Positions 27,183-36,370 of a DNA stretch of 64,000 nucleotides are shown here, piece by piece. Under the pieces are notes generated by a model that was not told where the DNA came from, ran no database searches, and worked only from the letters and a program-made list of their open reading frames with translations. Made by a program: the position numbers and the translations under genes. Every line of letters begins with the position of its first letter. Positions within the stretch are counted from its first letter, which is position 1. Source of the stretch: Terriglobia bacterium (GTDB lineage Bacteria > Acidobacteriota > Terriglobia > JAIQFV01); NCBI GenBank assembly GCA_028716525.1, contig JAQUPQ010000005.1:62001-126000 (forward strand). The letters run 5' to 3'.

Positions 27183-27787
27183 CGGCTCCGTGGTTATATC
27201 TTGGCATTTCCGCAGTGCTTATGGTGGTCTTGCTGCTGCTCTTCGCCAGACAGCGCGGCCGCCCCGGCGCCCTGGCCGCTCCCCTGCGCTACGATCACAA
27301 GATGGACCTTCGGCCATTTTTGAAGACCCAGTCTTCCGACATCGAGTATTTGCCTCGATTGTTCGACCGCGACGATTTCGAGTACCTGCGCCGACAGTCT
27401 TTTCCTCCGGCGGAAATAGAGCGCTTTCGAAAAGAACGCATGACCGCCGTGCTGGATTTCCTCAAATCCGTCCGGGAGGACTTCAATCGCATTCTGTTCG
27501 TCCACCGATATCTGGCTCGCTGTGCCGGGCGTTTGAGCGCCTACTATGAATGGGTGGTGTTGCGAGAAAGATTTCGCTTTGCGATACGATTCCAAATGGT
27601 TCGTTGGTCCTTTGAACTTCGCCGCCGCATATCCCACCCGGCCCCGCTCGGGATCATCGACTTGGCCGAAGTCTTAGAGCGTTGGAGAATCTTCGCAGAG
27701 GAAAACCTGCCGCTCTTGAATCCCCTTCAACTCGATGAACTGAAATCCGATTTGCGGCTCCAGATGATGCAAACCGAATCCCGTTAG
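27179..27787 (+). CDS. Single-pass membrane protein with helical cytoplasmic domain, unknown
   Basis: This 202-residue protein has one N-terminal membrane helix (about 5-22). A long charged helical domain follows, rich in Arg/Glu/Leu (for example ERFRKERMTAVLDFLKSVRED and EWVVLRERFRFAIRFQM). It overlaps the seven-helix gene by 4 bases and must act with it. No enzymatic motif is recognised. Confidence 0.75.
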   Translation: MTAPWLYLGISAVLMVVLLLLFARQRGRPGALAAPLRYDHKMDLRPFLKTQSSDIEYLPRLFDRDDFEYLRRQSFPPAEIERFRKERMTAVLDFLKSVREDFNRILFVHRYLARCAGRLSAYYEWVVLRERFRFAIRFQMVRWSFELRRRISHPAPLGIIDLAEVLERWRIFAEENLPLLNPLQLDELKSDLRLQMMQTESR

Positions 27788-28018
27788 ACAATCTCTTCCA
27801 GGACGTGGATACCACCTCCTTCATTCCGGCTTGACACCTCCCCTCTCTCATGGAAGACTTTTACCAATAATGTGAGTGCCTGAGGCTCGCTTAGATCATC
27901 CGGTTTGACCGCCGATTGATCCCTGTCGTAATCGAACAAGAAGCGAGTCCACGAGAACTCTTTTCCCGCCGACGGCATGGGGCGGGAGGCAAATTCTTCA
28001 AGCGAGGCGGGAGGCCTT

Positions 28019-29287
28019 ATGCGATTCATTCATTATCTGACGATCGTCATTTTTCTTGCAGCCATGTTCGTCCCCACCGTCAATCCGGCCGATACGTGTG
28101 TCGGATGCCACACCCAAGCGACGCCCAAGATTGTGGCTGATTGGCAAGCCAGCAAGCACAGCCGGAACAACATTGATTGTTCTTCCTGTCACGGTGATCA
28201 ACACCAGACAGCCACTGATTTTTCCAAAGCTCAAATTCCCACCTATAAGACCTGCGCTCCTTGTCATGACAAACAAGCGGGTCAGTTCTCCAAGGGCAAG
28301 CATGCCCTGGCCTGGGCCTCAATGACGGCTATGCCGACCATCCATTGGCAGCCCATGATGTTGACCGACGGCATGAAAGGCTGCGGGGGATGCCATAAAA
28401 TCGGAATCAAATCAGAAAAAGAGATTCAGCAATTACAAACCGAAGGCAACACTTTTGGCAACGCTTCTTGCGACGCCTGTCATACGCGCCACACCTTCTC
28501 GGTTCAGGAGGCTCGGCAGCCGCAGGCGTGCGAGACCTGCCATATGGGTTTCGATCATCCTCAATGGGAAATGTATTCGGCCTCAAAACACGGCGTTCGC
28601 TCTGAGATGAAACAAATGGGCGTTTTGCCCGCCAGCACGGCGGCCCCGACTTGCCAAACCTGTCACATGCCGGAAGGTGATCACGCCGTTCATACCAGTT
28701 GGGGTTTTCTCGCGGTCCGACTTCCGATGCCGGAAGATGCGCAGTGGGCTTCCGACCGGGCCACGATTTTGCAGGCGCTGGACGTTTTAGATCCCACAGG
28801 AAAGCCCACCGCTCGACTCGACGTGGTGAAGGCGGCGGATGTGGCTCGGCTCACTCAACAAGATTGGCAGAAGGATCGCGATCGCATGCTGCAGACCTGC
28901 GCTCAGTGTCATTCGGCCGGCTTTGCCAAAACCGAATTGGAAAAAGGCGACAAGCTCATCCGCGACGCCGATCATCTCATGGCACAGGCTATTCGCATCG
29001 TCGCCGGGTTGTACAAGGATGGGATCGTGCAACAGCCTAAGAACTACGCTTACGCCTTCCCGGACCTTCTGACATTTCACGACGCCCCAACCGTCATCGA
29101 GCAACGGCTCTTTGTGATGTTCCTGGAACACCGCATGCGGACGTTTCAAGGCGCCTTTCACAACAATCCGGATTATGCCCTGTGGTACGGCTGGAGCGAG
29201 ATGCAGCGCGATTTGACGGAAATCAAATCGATGGCGGAGGAAATGCGAAGAACGGCGCCGCCTCCTGTGGCCGCAGCATCAAACTGA
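28019..29287 (+). CDS. Octaheme cytochrome of the hydroxylamine-oxidoreductase (HAO) family
   Basis: About 422 residues with a signal peptide and eight CxxCH sites (CVGCH, CSSCH, CAPCH, CGGCH, CDACH, CETCH, CQTCH, CAQCH). The C-terminal HAO signature is present: FQGAFHNNPDYALWYGWSEM. HAO-family enzymes oxidise hydroxylamine or hydrazine, or reduce nitrite/hydroxylamine when the cross-linking Tyr is absent. I could not decide from sequence alone whether that Tyr is present. The start at 28019 follows GGCGGGAGGCCTT. No ammonia-oxidation genes and no HaoC/NrfH-type quinol oxidase are in the window. An intrinsic terminator follows the stop. Confidence 0.92.
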   Translation: MRFIHYLTIVIFLAAMFVPTVNPADTCVGCHTQATPKIVADWQASKHSRNNIDCSSCHGDQHQTATDFSKAQIPTYKTCAPCHDKQAGQFSKGKHALAWASMTAMPTIHWQPMMLTDGMKGCGGCHKIGIKSEKEIQQLQTEGNTFGNASCDACHTRHTFSVQEARQPQACETCHMGFDHPQWEMYSASKHGVRSEMKQMGVLPASTAAPTCQTCHMPEGDHAVHTSWGFLAVRLPMPEDAQWASDRATILQALDVLDPTGKPTARLDVVKAADVARLTQQDWQKDRDRMLQTCAQCHSAGFAKTELEKGDKLIRDADHLMAQAIRIVAGLYKDGIVQQPKNYAYAFPDLLTFHDAPTVIEQRLFVMFLEHRMRTFQGAFHNNPDYALWYGWSEMQRDLTEIKSMAEEMRRTAPPPVAAASN

Positions 29288-29357
29288 CTAGAAGTAGCCT
29301 GAGTCGTTTGGTTATCGGTCGATGAAAATTGATCCTTGGCGTTGTTGAGAGTTTGGC

Positions 29358-29393
29358 AGCCACGATCCCCCGCGGAGGATCGTGGGCTTTTTA
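29358..29393 (+). terminator. Intrinsic terminator after the HAO-family gene
   Basis: CCACGATCC pairs with GGATCGTGG (29360-29368 and 29377-29385), followed by GCTTTTT. It lies about 70 bases past the stop codon. Confidence 0.88.
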
Positions 29394-29504
29394 AAATACC
29401 CACGGAAATTCACTGAGAATTCTTCCCCAATCCGCTTTTCATACAAGGACTCTTTTCCCGACATCCGACACCTGAAACCCGGTACCCGATTCCCAGTGAG
29501 ATCC

Positions 29505-29897
29505 TCATGGAAGTGTCTTGAGATAGGTGACAATTTGCCACAGCGTCGGCTCCGGAAGTTGCGACCACGCCGGCATGCTGTGTTTCAGATCCCCCTTCTT
29601 CAAAAACCACAAAATCGCCCCGGGTGCTGTGTATTGGATGACATCGCCTTTTAAAGAAGGTGCCCGGCCGGAGCCTTCGGCTCCGCGTCCGTGACAAGCG
29701 CTACAGTGGTGATCGAACAGCTTTTTGCCGGCCAGAACGGCTTGGGGATGGCCGCTGTATGGATTTGCTTTCGCCAACATGGACGAAGGGACATTCGAAA
29801 AATGATCCGAGTGATTCGGTGCGGCTCCATAGATAAAGCCGGAGGTAAAAGTCAAAACCATCAAAATCTTCAAGACCCAACGAATTGAAGTCTTCAA
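29505..29897 (-). CDS. Small mono-haem class I cytochrome c
   Basis: This 130-residue protein has a signal peptide (about 1-24) and one haem site, HHCSACHGRG. A typical distal Met is in LKHSMPAWSQL, and the C-terminal helix TLWQIVTYLKTLP is that of the cytochrome cbb3-type class I fold. The start is TTG at 29897, supported by GGAGG five bases upstream; no in-frame ATG begins the signal peptide. It faces the HAO-family gene convergently and could be its periplasmic electron acceptor, by proximity only. Confidence 0.9.
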   Translation of the reverse strand: MKTSIRWVLKILMVLTFTSGFIYGAAPNHSDHFSNVPSSMLAKANPYSGHPQAVLAGKKLFDHHCSACHGRGAEGSGRAPSLKGDVIQYTAPGAILWFLKKGDLKHSMPAWSQLPEPTLWQIVTYLKTLP

Positions 29898-29934
29898 CCC
29901 CGCCTCCTATTCATCCCTTTTGTAGTTTTACAGA

Positions 29935-30873
29935 TTAATGAAGAAGTTTCCGAACCTTTCGACCGAAATCCTGGATTTCATAAGACACACCCACGCGCAG
30001 GACCGTGCGAACGCTATGGGGTGTTAATCCGAACCCCGGTGACAGGCGAAGCGTCACACCGCCGGGAAGTTCCCAGCTCACCATAGGCGCCAAGTAATGC
30101 GATGTGCCCCGGGCTGTGAAATGATGAGCATCGCCCAATCCCCCATACATCTCCAGGCCGACTCGAAAATTCTCGCGACAGAAGGTGCACTCTTCCGGCG
30201 ACGCCTCCAAGGCTAAGGGCCGGCTGGCACCGACCGCATATCCGAACTCCCATGGCTCATGGGTGAGATTCCTTTCCGCCACGAAATTCTCCGACAGATT
30301 CCATCCTTTGAAATCGCTTCCCAGGATGAGCTTCAACTCCAGCTCTCGCTCCTTTTCTTGTCGAGCTTCGGATACAGGTTCTGCCAGATCCGATTGAGAA
30401 TCAAACCCCACCACCTCTTTCAGCGACTTGTTGGCGGCGTTAATGTCTTCAAATTCAAAATAGAACACCGGATTGATCCAATGAGAACCGGCCAGAGGCC
30501 GAATGCGATTCTCGATGCGGTAGCCGGTGAAAGCGCTGCCCTCGTTCCGCACCGCTGCCCCTTCCAAGTAAAACTCCGTGGTCCACCAGGCGCGGGTTCC
30601 ATACTCATACTCGGTTAACGTTCCCAGAAATGAATTCCCGCCTTTGGGCTTGGCGAAGGAGGGGTTGAAGCCCACCTCCAGGTTGCCGGGCTCTTCCATG
30701 TGGTGACTGTAGGTGACGAAATAGGGATCATCTCCCCGGACCGGCCGGGTCAAAACCAGAAACGCCGCCAGCAGCGCCGCCCGGCGCAGGTGCCCGGCCC
30801 TGCGGTTTTGATGTCCCGCGAAAGACGGCCGGGGGAGGGTTTCGAAAAAACCACGGAGAAACTCGAGAAACAT
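29935..30873 (-). CDS. Putative outer-membrane beta-barrel protein under Fur control
   Basis: This 312-residue protein has an N-terminal leader (hydrophobic AALLAAFLVL near 32-41). It then has alternating aromatic strands (LEVGFNPSF, WWTTEFYLEG, VFYFEFED, YLAPMVSWEL, TLRVGVSYEI), the look of a 10-12-strand barrel. A CTFC pair (EECTFCRENF) is unusual. The start at 30873 has GGAGGCATGCG. A strong Fur-box match overlaps the promoter region 19 bases upstream of the start, so iron probably represses it. The cargo is unknown; transport or surface binding of a metal compound is the first guess. The small cytochrome gene is co-directional, 37 bases downstream. Confidence 0.72.
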   Translation of the reverse strand: MFLEFLRGFFETLPRPSFAGHQNRRAGHLRRAALLAAFLVLTRPVRGDDPYFVTYSHHMEEPGNLEVGFNPSFAKPKGGNSFLGTLTEYEYGTRAWWTTEFYLEGAAVRNEGSAFTGYRIENRIRPLAGSHWINPVFYFEFEDINAANKSLKEVVGFDSQSDLAEPVSEARQEKERELELKLILGSDFKGWNLSENFVAERNLTHEPWEFGYAVGASRPLALEASPEECTFCRENFRVGLEMYGGLGDAHHFTARGTSHYLAPMVSWELPGGVTLRLSPGFGLTPHSVRTVLRVGVSYEIQDFGRKVRKLLH

Positions 30874-30891
30874 TCCGCATGCCTCCTAAAT

Positions 30892-30910
30892 GATAATGAC
30901 AATCATTTTC
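30892..30910 (-). promoter_or_regulatory. Fur box
   Basis: GATAATGACAATCATTTTC matches the 19-base Fur consensus GATAATGATAATCATTATC at 17 positions and is near-palindromic. It lies just upstream of the ribosome site of the barrel gene. The remainder of 30911-31293 holds no gene that I can support. Confidence 0.85.
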
Positions 30911-31293
30911 ATTGTGAAGTTTATCTGCGGAAGTGTCAAGAAAAATCCCACACCGGCAGCCAGCCCTTGTAAACAGAACCGCGAAGAACGGCAAGAAGGC
31001 GCCGGGAGCGCCAAAAACTCAGGATCCCCTCCCGGCATCCTCGGCGCATACTTAGCGACCTTCACGGTTAAACCGACCTTACGATTTCGAGTGAAATCGA
31101 AAACGAGCCCCCCTTTGAACCTCAAGCCGCTCAAAGCCCGCCGGGACATGAAACAACGCCGGAACCAAAGCCGATAGAAGAAAGGGTTAAACGAAGGGAA
31201 AAGAAACGTCGGGGGAGTCCTGCGGGGTTTGGCCAAAAATCAACGACGGTCCCCCATCGTTGAAACTCTGCCGCGGGAAACCACACGAGGCGG

Positions 31294-32385
31294 TCAATAC
31301 ATAATCGTCCGGGTCAGATGGTGCGGCCAGTGGGTGGTGTGGAAATGCGTCCACAGCCGGGCATCAATTTGCGGAATGATCACTTGCCGGTCGGCGGGGC
31401 GGCGCTTGTTGACTTCCTCGCGCAGCAGCGCCGTGGCGTAAAGGCAATGGGCGCGAATCTCTATTTCTTGAGTGCTGTCGCGGGGGATGAGCTGATAATT
31501 TCCGATCGCCTTCTCAAGAGAGGGAGAGTACGAAATCATTCCCATCACACGCAGGGCGACCGGAACAATGTAATCGGCAAAGGCCGTCATGTGGGCGAGG
31601 TCTTCGATCGGAAAACGAGTGGATCTCCTCAAAAACTGATAGTTGACCCACACGCTCAGCTGCGCCAGCTTATAAAACTTGATTTCGCGGCCCTCATAGG
31701 CGCTGACATCGTTGAAACGAGGAAATTCCTTTACGAGCTTGTCGATGATGCCGCGGCCATTATCGTAAAGGCGCGGTGAACAGGATTCGACGAAGTGATG
31801 GAAACGCCCCTTGTACCTGGCTTCCAGAACATTCCCTACGGAATGGAAAATTTCCACCCGTTCATCCAGCATGGGCATTTCAATATTGCCGCGAAATACA
31901 TGCTCCAAATCTTTACGGGTCACCTGGGCCAGGTATTTTCCATCCAGAAACGGAATACCTTCATCCAGAGCGCGCTTGATGGCGGCGAACATGCCGTCAG
32001 AATCCGACCATGTGCGGCCGGCATATTCACTTGCAAATTTGATGTGTGTTCTAAAGTCGGTGAATGCGAAGTTGATGCAATTCGCCGCCATCGCGAAATC
32101 GATGGATTGGTCCACATTTTCGCCCAGGCCGAACGGCAGGATGAAATCGGGAAAGGGCAACTCCTCATAAGCCATCCAGCCGGCGTGTTCGACGATCTTG
32201 TCGACGTGCGTGCGCACGTCGTGAGAGTTTTCAATGACCGGCAGGAGGCTGTCGAGGACCGGGCTTCCGATGGATTGAAGAGGTCGAATCGGCGTTGCAG
32301 GCGCCGCAAAGTCGGGCACCCCGGGTTGAATCAAAGCACCCAAACCGAAACCTCCGACTCGTGTAATGAAAGTCCGGCGTCGCAT
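31294..32385 (-). CDS. Queuosine-salvage family protein (Qng1/DUF2419) with a Tat-like leader
   Basis: About 363 residues. The core matches the queuosine 5'-phosphate N-glycosylase family: AANCINFAFTDFRTH, RALDEGIPFLDGKYLAQVT, DLEHVFRGNIEMPMLDERVEI, EFPRFNDVSAYEGREIKFYKLAQL, MTAFADYIVPVALRVMG, EIEIRAHCLYATALLREE, IDARLWTH. This enzyme frees queuine from Q-5'-phosphate. Unlike usual members it begins RRRTFITRVGGFGLGALI, a good twin-arginine signal, which suggests export. I use ATG 32385; a start seven codons upstream is possible. QueA, for de novo queuosine, is encoded at 54663-55748. Confidence 0.88.
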   Translation of the reverse strand: MRRRTFITRVGGFGLGALIQPGVPDFAAPATPIRPLQSIGSPVLDSLLPVIENSHDVRTHVDKIVEHAGWMAYEELPFPDFILPFGLGENVDQSIDFAMAANCINFAFTDFRTHIKFASEYAGRTWSDSDGMFAAIKRALDEGIPFLDGKYLAQVTRKDLEHVFRGNIEMPMLDERVEIFHSVGNVLEARYKGRFHHFVESCSPRLYDNGRGIIDKLVKEFPRFNDVSAYEGREIKFYKLAQLSVWVNYQFLRRSTRFPIEDLAHMTAFADYIVPVALRVMGMISYSPSLEKAIGNYQLIPRDSTQEIEIRAHCLYATALLREEVNKRRPADRQVIIPQIDARLWTHFHTTHWPHHLTRTIMY

Positions 32386-32810
32386 CATTTCAGTTCGCTC
32401 GGCCATGCAGAAGATCAGTGTATCAGATTGTACTCCCTTGGATCGTTGCCCAAAAACATATCCTCAGGTGGGTTCGAAGAAAATGGGCCGCACAGAACAG
32501 AAGACCCGGTTGTCTTGTTATCTGTTCCCTGGCGCAGCATTAGAACTTAATAGTGCACCCATGCCTTTGATTGGCACCTACAATTGAGTGGCAAAGGAGT
32601 GCTGCTATCTCCAAAGAAGGATAGAGCGGCTGCAATCGCCCCTCCCGAAGGGTTCAACAGGCGGTGTCCCATCCTCATCTAAATCGGCCGTAGTCAACGC
32701 CGATAGCTCGACTTGACCCAGCTCCGTTGCACGTTTTGCCCCTTCGGTAGGAATCTATTGCCAATCAGTGTACAAACTCTATTATGAGCAGTCGGTTAAG
32801 AGAAACTTCG
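32386..32810. other. Intergenic, nothing recognised
   Basis: About 425 bases between the queuosine-salvage start and the 3' end of the lipase-like gene. Open frames on the plus strand are shadows of the neighbours. I see no repeat or RNA signature. Confidence 0.4.
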
Positions 32811-33656
32811 CTAAACCCCCTCTCCAAAATCTCCGAGTGCCACGGGCCACAACTCTCTTGGAACATGCGTCACCGCAGCGCCGAAGTCCCCGCCTTGAAC
32901 CAACCACCGTCCCACCACGTAGCCCACCAATGCCCCATGCATGGCGGTGTGCGCATGGACTCCTGCATCTCGAGTCGGAATTTCGTAATCGCGATACACC
33001 GCCCGGGCCCGGACGTCTTGTTCCATCCTGTGAGAAGACGATGGGATCCAATCGGCCATTCGACCACCCGGCAGACCCTGAAAAGTTTCAGCAAAAGAGG
33101 TCTGCACGGAATCCTGCGGCGAATAGAGGTTAAGAATCGTTCCGAAGCGCTGCGGCGCCAGACGGTAGGTGAACGTCTTTCCATCGGCCCCCACAAAATG
33201 AGGGCAAGCCAGGAAAACCGCCTGAGGAAAGCGGATCCCGGGCAGAAGCTTCTTATCCGCGCTGGCCCGCTTGACTACATTGCAACCATGACTGTGCGCC
33301 ACGATGCGGATTGGCTCCTGCGGCGAGATTTGATGCAGCGTGTTGATGTACTTCACCAGCTGATAAGCCGCCGCTTCTCGTGAAATGCCCATATCCGCCC
33401 CATCCCACATGAAGTGACCGCGGTGTTGACCAAACTGCCCCCATCGTCCGGACCACACACTCCATTTCGGATTCAATGCCGGGACTTCGGACACCTCTCG
33501 TCCACCGATGTGCCACACATCATGTCTTCCTGACGCCTCCAGCATTCCGCGTGACACCGCATCTAGAAACCCCATCTTGCCCCACGAATTCCACCACCAC
33601 TTAGTGAATTGCGCCGCCGTAAGGGTCATCGTTCCATGAACCACGATCGTCGCCAT
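32811..33656 (-). CDS. Alpha/beta-hydrolase, lipase-like
   Basis: About 281 residues without a signal peptide. The N-terminal strand ATIVVHGTM supplies the HG oxyanion motif, and the nucleophile elbow is IVAHSHGCNVV (HSHG, a GxSxG variant with Ser). A later Asp region (NLYSPQDSV) and His region (HTAMHG) could complete the triad. The start at 33656 has AAGGAG upstream; the longer frame to 33767 is not needed. It is probably an esterase or lipase of unknown substrate and has no operon partner. Confidence 0.75.
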   Translation of the reverse strand: MATIVVHGTMTLTAAQFTKWWWNSWGKMGFLDAVSRGMLEASGRHDVWHIGGREVSEVPALNPKWSVWSGRWGQFGQHRGHFMWDGADMGISREAAAYQLVKYINTLHQISPQEPIRIVAHSHGCNVVKRASADKKLLPGIRFPQAVFLACPHFVGADGKTFTYRLAPQRFGTILNLYSPQDSVQTSFAETFQGLPGGRMADWIPSSSHRMEQDVRARAVYRDYEIPTRDAGVHAHTAMHGALVGYVVGRWLVQGGDFGAAVTHVPRELWPVALGDFGEGV

Positions 33657-34123
33657 AAAGCGGCTCCTTATTGCAGAGGAAAAATGGCCGGGCTTCTGGA
33701 ACTCCTGGATGTCATCGATTCCGGATTCGAGATAAACAAGCTTAGCACCAATGGACTTTTTCCCCACAGGCGAAATTCAGAACACAACTTAATTTAGAAA
33801 GGGACAGTGAGATGCGGGGCTTGGACTCGTGTTCCACACTTGAAACGCCCACAGGCTCTCAATCGTGAATTGTGCTTTAGCTTTCTATCTGCAGATGATG
33901 ACAGAATATAGTGACGCCTCGAGGCCCGCGGTGCAGAAACCGCACCGCGGCTACCCAAGCCAACGCGCTTCGAGGGGAGTTGCCGTCTGTCCCTATATTC
34001 TATCTTCGTCGATAAAACACCGCTGCTCCCGCGGTGCGAGATAAACCCAAACAGACGGTAGGAGCCTGGAGAGTGTCGGATGGATCAGTTGACCGGGATG
34101 TTCCAAGAAGCGGAACATTTCGG
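33657..34123. other. Intergenic with palindromes
   Basis: Around 33926-33955 the sequence GCGGTGC-agaaacc-GCACCGC forms a strong hairpin with further GC-rich repeats nearby. It may act as a terminator or REP-like unit. No gene is supported. Confidence 0.5.
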
Positions 34124-36370
34124 CTATCCGGGCATCTCATAAAGGCGATCGACATAGTGTGTGAAAGGTTGGAAGGCCTCGAGGAGTGCCTGCTGATATT
34201 CCCCGATGTCGTAGCCGCGCCAGGCTTCCCACAATGTCCAAGCGCGGACGCGATCGTCGGGCAGCGCCGAATCCGTGCGGCACAGCAGGTATTGAATATT
34301 TTCACCGGCGCGCAACTGCACGCCGGCCCGGTCCAACTGCCGCGCCACAATGGCGGTGTGGTTATTTTTGGTGTAAGCCTCGGGTTGGCGCGTCAATCGC
34401 CGCGTGATCAGCAACTCTTCCGGATTCATATCCCCTTTCGTGACACCATCCAAGTATCGATTTAACACTTCGCGCGCCTGCTCGAGCTTCACGCAGTAAC
34501 TCTCAAAATCGCGCGCTTCCGCCAGGATGTGGAGCACTTCGTTTTGCATGCGCGCCACCACACGCGGCGTGTCGTGTCGGCGGCACTCCAGCCCGCGGAT
34601 CTTCACGTGGTCCTCGTCCACGACGCAAAAAAAGCGATTGGGAACCGGGATCTCGGCATACTGTTTGGACGGCAGAAACACCACATACCGATAGACCGCT
34701 TCCACGGCCAACGGCAGGTTGGTGATGGATTCAATCTCCACCGCGAGCCGCTCGTAATCCTCCGACGTGGCGCCTTCTTTCTGCACGTAAAGCGAATCGA
34801 CCAGCGCGTGCAGCACGCGATAGCCGCGCTCCTCGGCAGCTTCCTTGGCCACCAACAGTTTCTCGCGGGCGACGGCGTTGATGGCTTCATGAGCTTCAAT
34901 TTTTCCAAAGCGCGCGTTCTTGTAGCCGGTGTAACCGAAACAACACACCAGCAGCCACTTCAAGGCGCTGCGCCGCAGCAGATACGACGGCGCTCGAGCC
35001 GCATTCTCGCGCGCCGCTTGTTTATAGCGCTGCCGTTTGGCGATCAAACGCTCCACCACGCGGCTGGTGATGCCGCGCCGCCGGGTGCAGATGCGGTAAC
35101 CCAATTCCGGAATGCGCGGCGCTTCCGGACAGCAGGCGCAGTTCACCGTCTCCGGCGAAACATTGAACCGCGCCATGATGCTCGGGTACTCACTCACAAA
35201 ATCGAGCTCGCAGACGTTCTCAAAAAAACCCAGGCGTGGCGGAAACACCAGGCCGCCCCGGTCGGCGCTGAGCAACTCATCGGGATGTTTGGGGCTTTCG
35301 GGCTCGGCTTTCTGCTCCGGAATCAACACGCCGTCGTGATAAGCCAGTTCCATCTGCAAATGCGAAATACCGGTGCCGGTGGTGGTGCGGCAGGCGTATT
35401 GCACCGGGAGCTTGGTGAGCCGCGCCAATTCCCAGAGGCCGTCGAGCTCACACTGATGCGTGATGAAAGAATTTTGGGTATCGACATGCAGCCGTCCGAA
35501 GAGCGTGGTGGCGCTTTCTTTAAAAAGAATGCGCCCGTAGCTCATGTAACTGCGGGCCCGGCTCCGCTGAATGGGCAGGGGATCGCGGTTCAAACTCAAT
35601 CGAACGCCGCGTTTTTCGGCCTGCCCCATCAAGGCCGGAAACAACGTGGAGTCGCCCCACTCCGTCAAGATAATGTCGGGATCATGCCGGCGCAGCAATC
35701 GTTCAAAGCCGCACACCACCGGCTCTTCGGAGTCGTCGAGCAGCAGCGTGCGGGAGGCGGAGAAACGCTCGCCCTCCCACCGGCTCACTTCCACCTCCAG
35801 GGCTCCGCGGCGGCCGTGTTGAGGATCCACCCGCGAAAGTCCTTCCAGCCGCAGCGACAGCATCGTCAACGGCGGCAGCTCGAAATCCAGCACCCACTCA
35901 TCGTCGCGGCAGTGCAGCGCCTTGACGCCAAGTGTTTCCCGGCCCGCGCTGCGCGCCTCTTCACCCGCCTCGACCTCCACTTCCACCCGGGCCAGTGGAA
36001 AAACTTTTTTTTGCCAGCAATACAGCGGCGCCAGCATTAAATCGGAATTAAATAGCTGCAGGGTGGAATCAAGCCGGCGCACCAGGCGCGCCAGCCCGAA
36101 AAATTGGAGGGGATGCGGCACGCACACTTCCAGCACCCGGAGCGGCTGATCCTCCCAGAGGTTCCGCTTCTCCGTAAAACTGCACGCCACGGGCGCGCGG
36201 GCTTCCAAAAGCGGCGACAACCGCGAGAGCTGCCGTTCCCGTCCGGCCACGTAGAAAGAAGGCGCGAAGGAGCGGTCCAGCAGGCGGTATCGCCGGCCTT
36301 CAGAGGTGATCAACCACAGCGCCATCCCGTGATGCGTCGGGTAGAGATCGAGGAGCCATCCATGCAGCAT
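34124..36370 (-). CDS. Divergent family-B DNA polymerase
   Basis: About 748 residues. Motif A is ELDFVSEYPSIMARF (about residue 390; the catalytic Asp is kept). Motif B is a KWLLVCCFGYTGYKNARFG variant of Kx3NSxYG (about 473). Motif C is LHALVDSLYV (about 523), where the usual DTD reads LVD, so only the second Asp remains. The exonuclease part has a DFE like ExoI (about 160), but ExoII and ExoIII look eroded. Primer extension is possible, proofreading doubtful. The start is taken at ATG 36370; the frame opens further upstream but overlaps the preceding gene. It is the last gene of a three-gene operon with a RecA-like protein. Confidence 0.85.
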   Translation of the reverse strand: MLHGWLLDLYPTHHGMALWLITSEGRRYRLLDRSFAPSFYVAGRERQLSRLSPLLEARAPVACSFTEKRNLWEDQPLRVLEVCVPHPLQFFGLARLVRRLDSTLQLFNSDLMLAPLYCWQKKVFPLARVEVEVEAGEEARSAGRETLGVKALHCRDDEWVLDFELPPLTMLSLRLEGLSRVDPQHGRRGALEVEVSRWEGERFSASRTLLLDDSEEPVVCGFERLLRRHDPDIILTEWGDSTLFPALMGQAEKRGVRLSLNRDPLPIQRSRARSYMSYGRILFKESATTLFGRLHVDTQNSFITHQCELDGLWELARLTKLPVQYACRTTTGTGISHLQMELAYHDGVLIPEQKAEPESPKHPDELLSADRGGLVFPPRLGFFENVCELDFVSEYPSIMARFNVSPETVNCACCPEAPRIPELGYRICTRRRGITSRVVERLIAKRQRYKQAARENAARAPSYLLRRSALKWLLVCCFGYTGYKNARFGKIEAHEAINAVAREKLLVAKEAAEERGYRVLHALVDSLYVQKEGATSEDYERLAVEIESITNLPLAVEAVYRYVVFLPSKQYAEIPVPNRFFCVVDEDHVKIRGLECRRHDTPRVVARMQNEVLHILAEARDFESYCVKLEQAREVLNRYLDGVTKGDMNPEELLITRRLTRQPEAYTKNNHTAIVARQLDRAGVQLRAGENIQYLLCRTDSALPDDRVRAWTLWEAWRGYDIGEYQQALLEAFQPFTHYVDRLYEMPG

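Noticed and set aside
34529-36040. Plus-strand open frame of about 500 codons
   Set aside because: It is the antisense shadow of the family-B polymerase; its residues (His/Arg/Gln-rich) show no domain.
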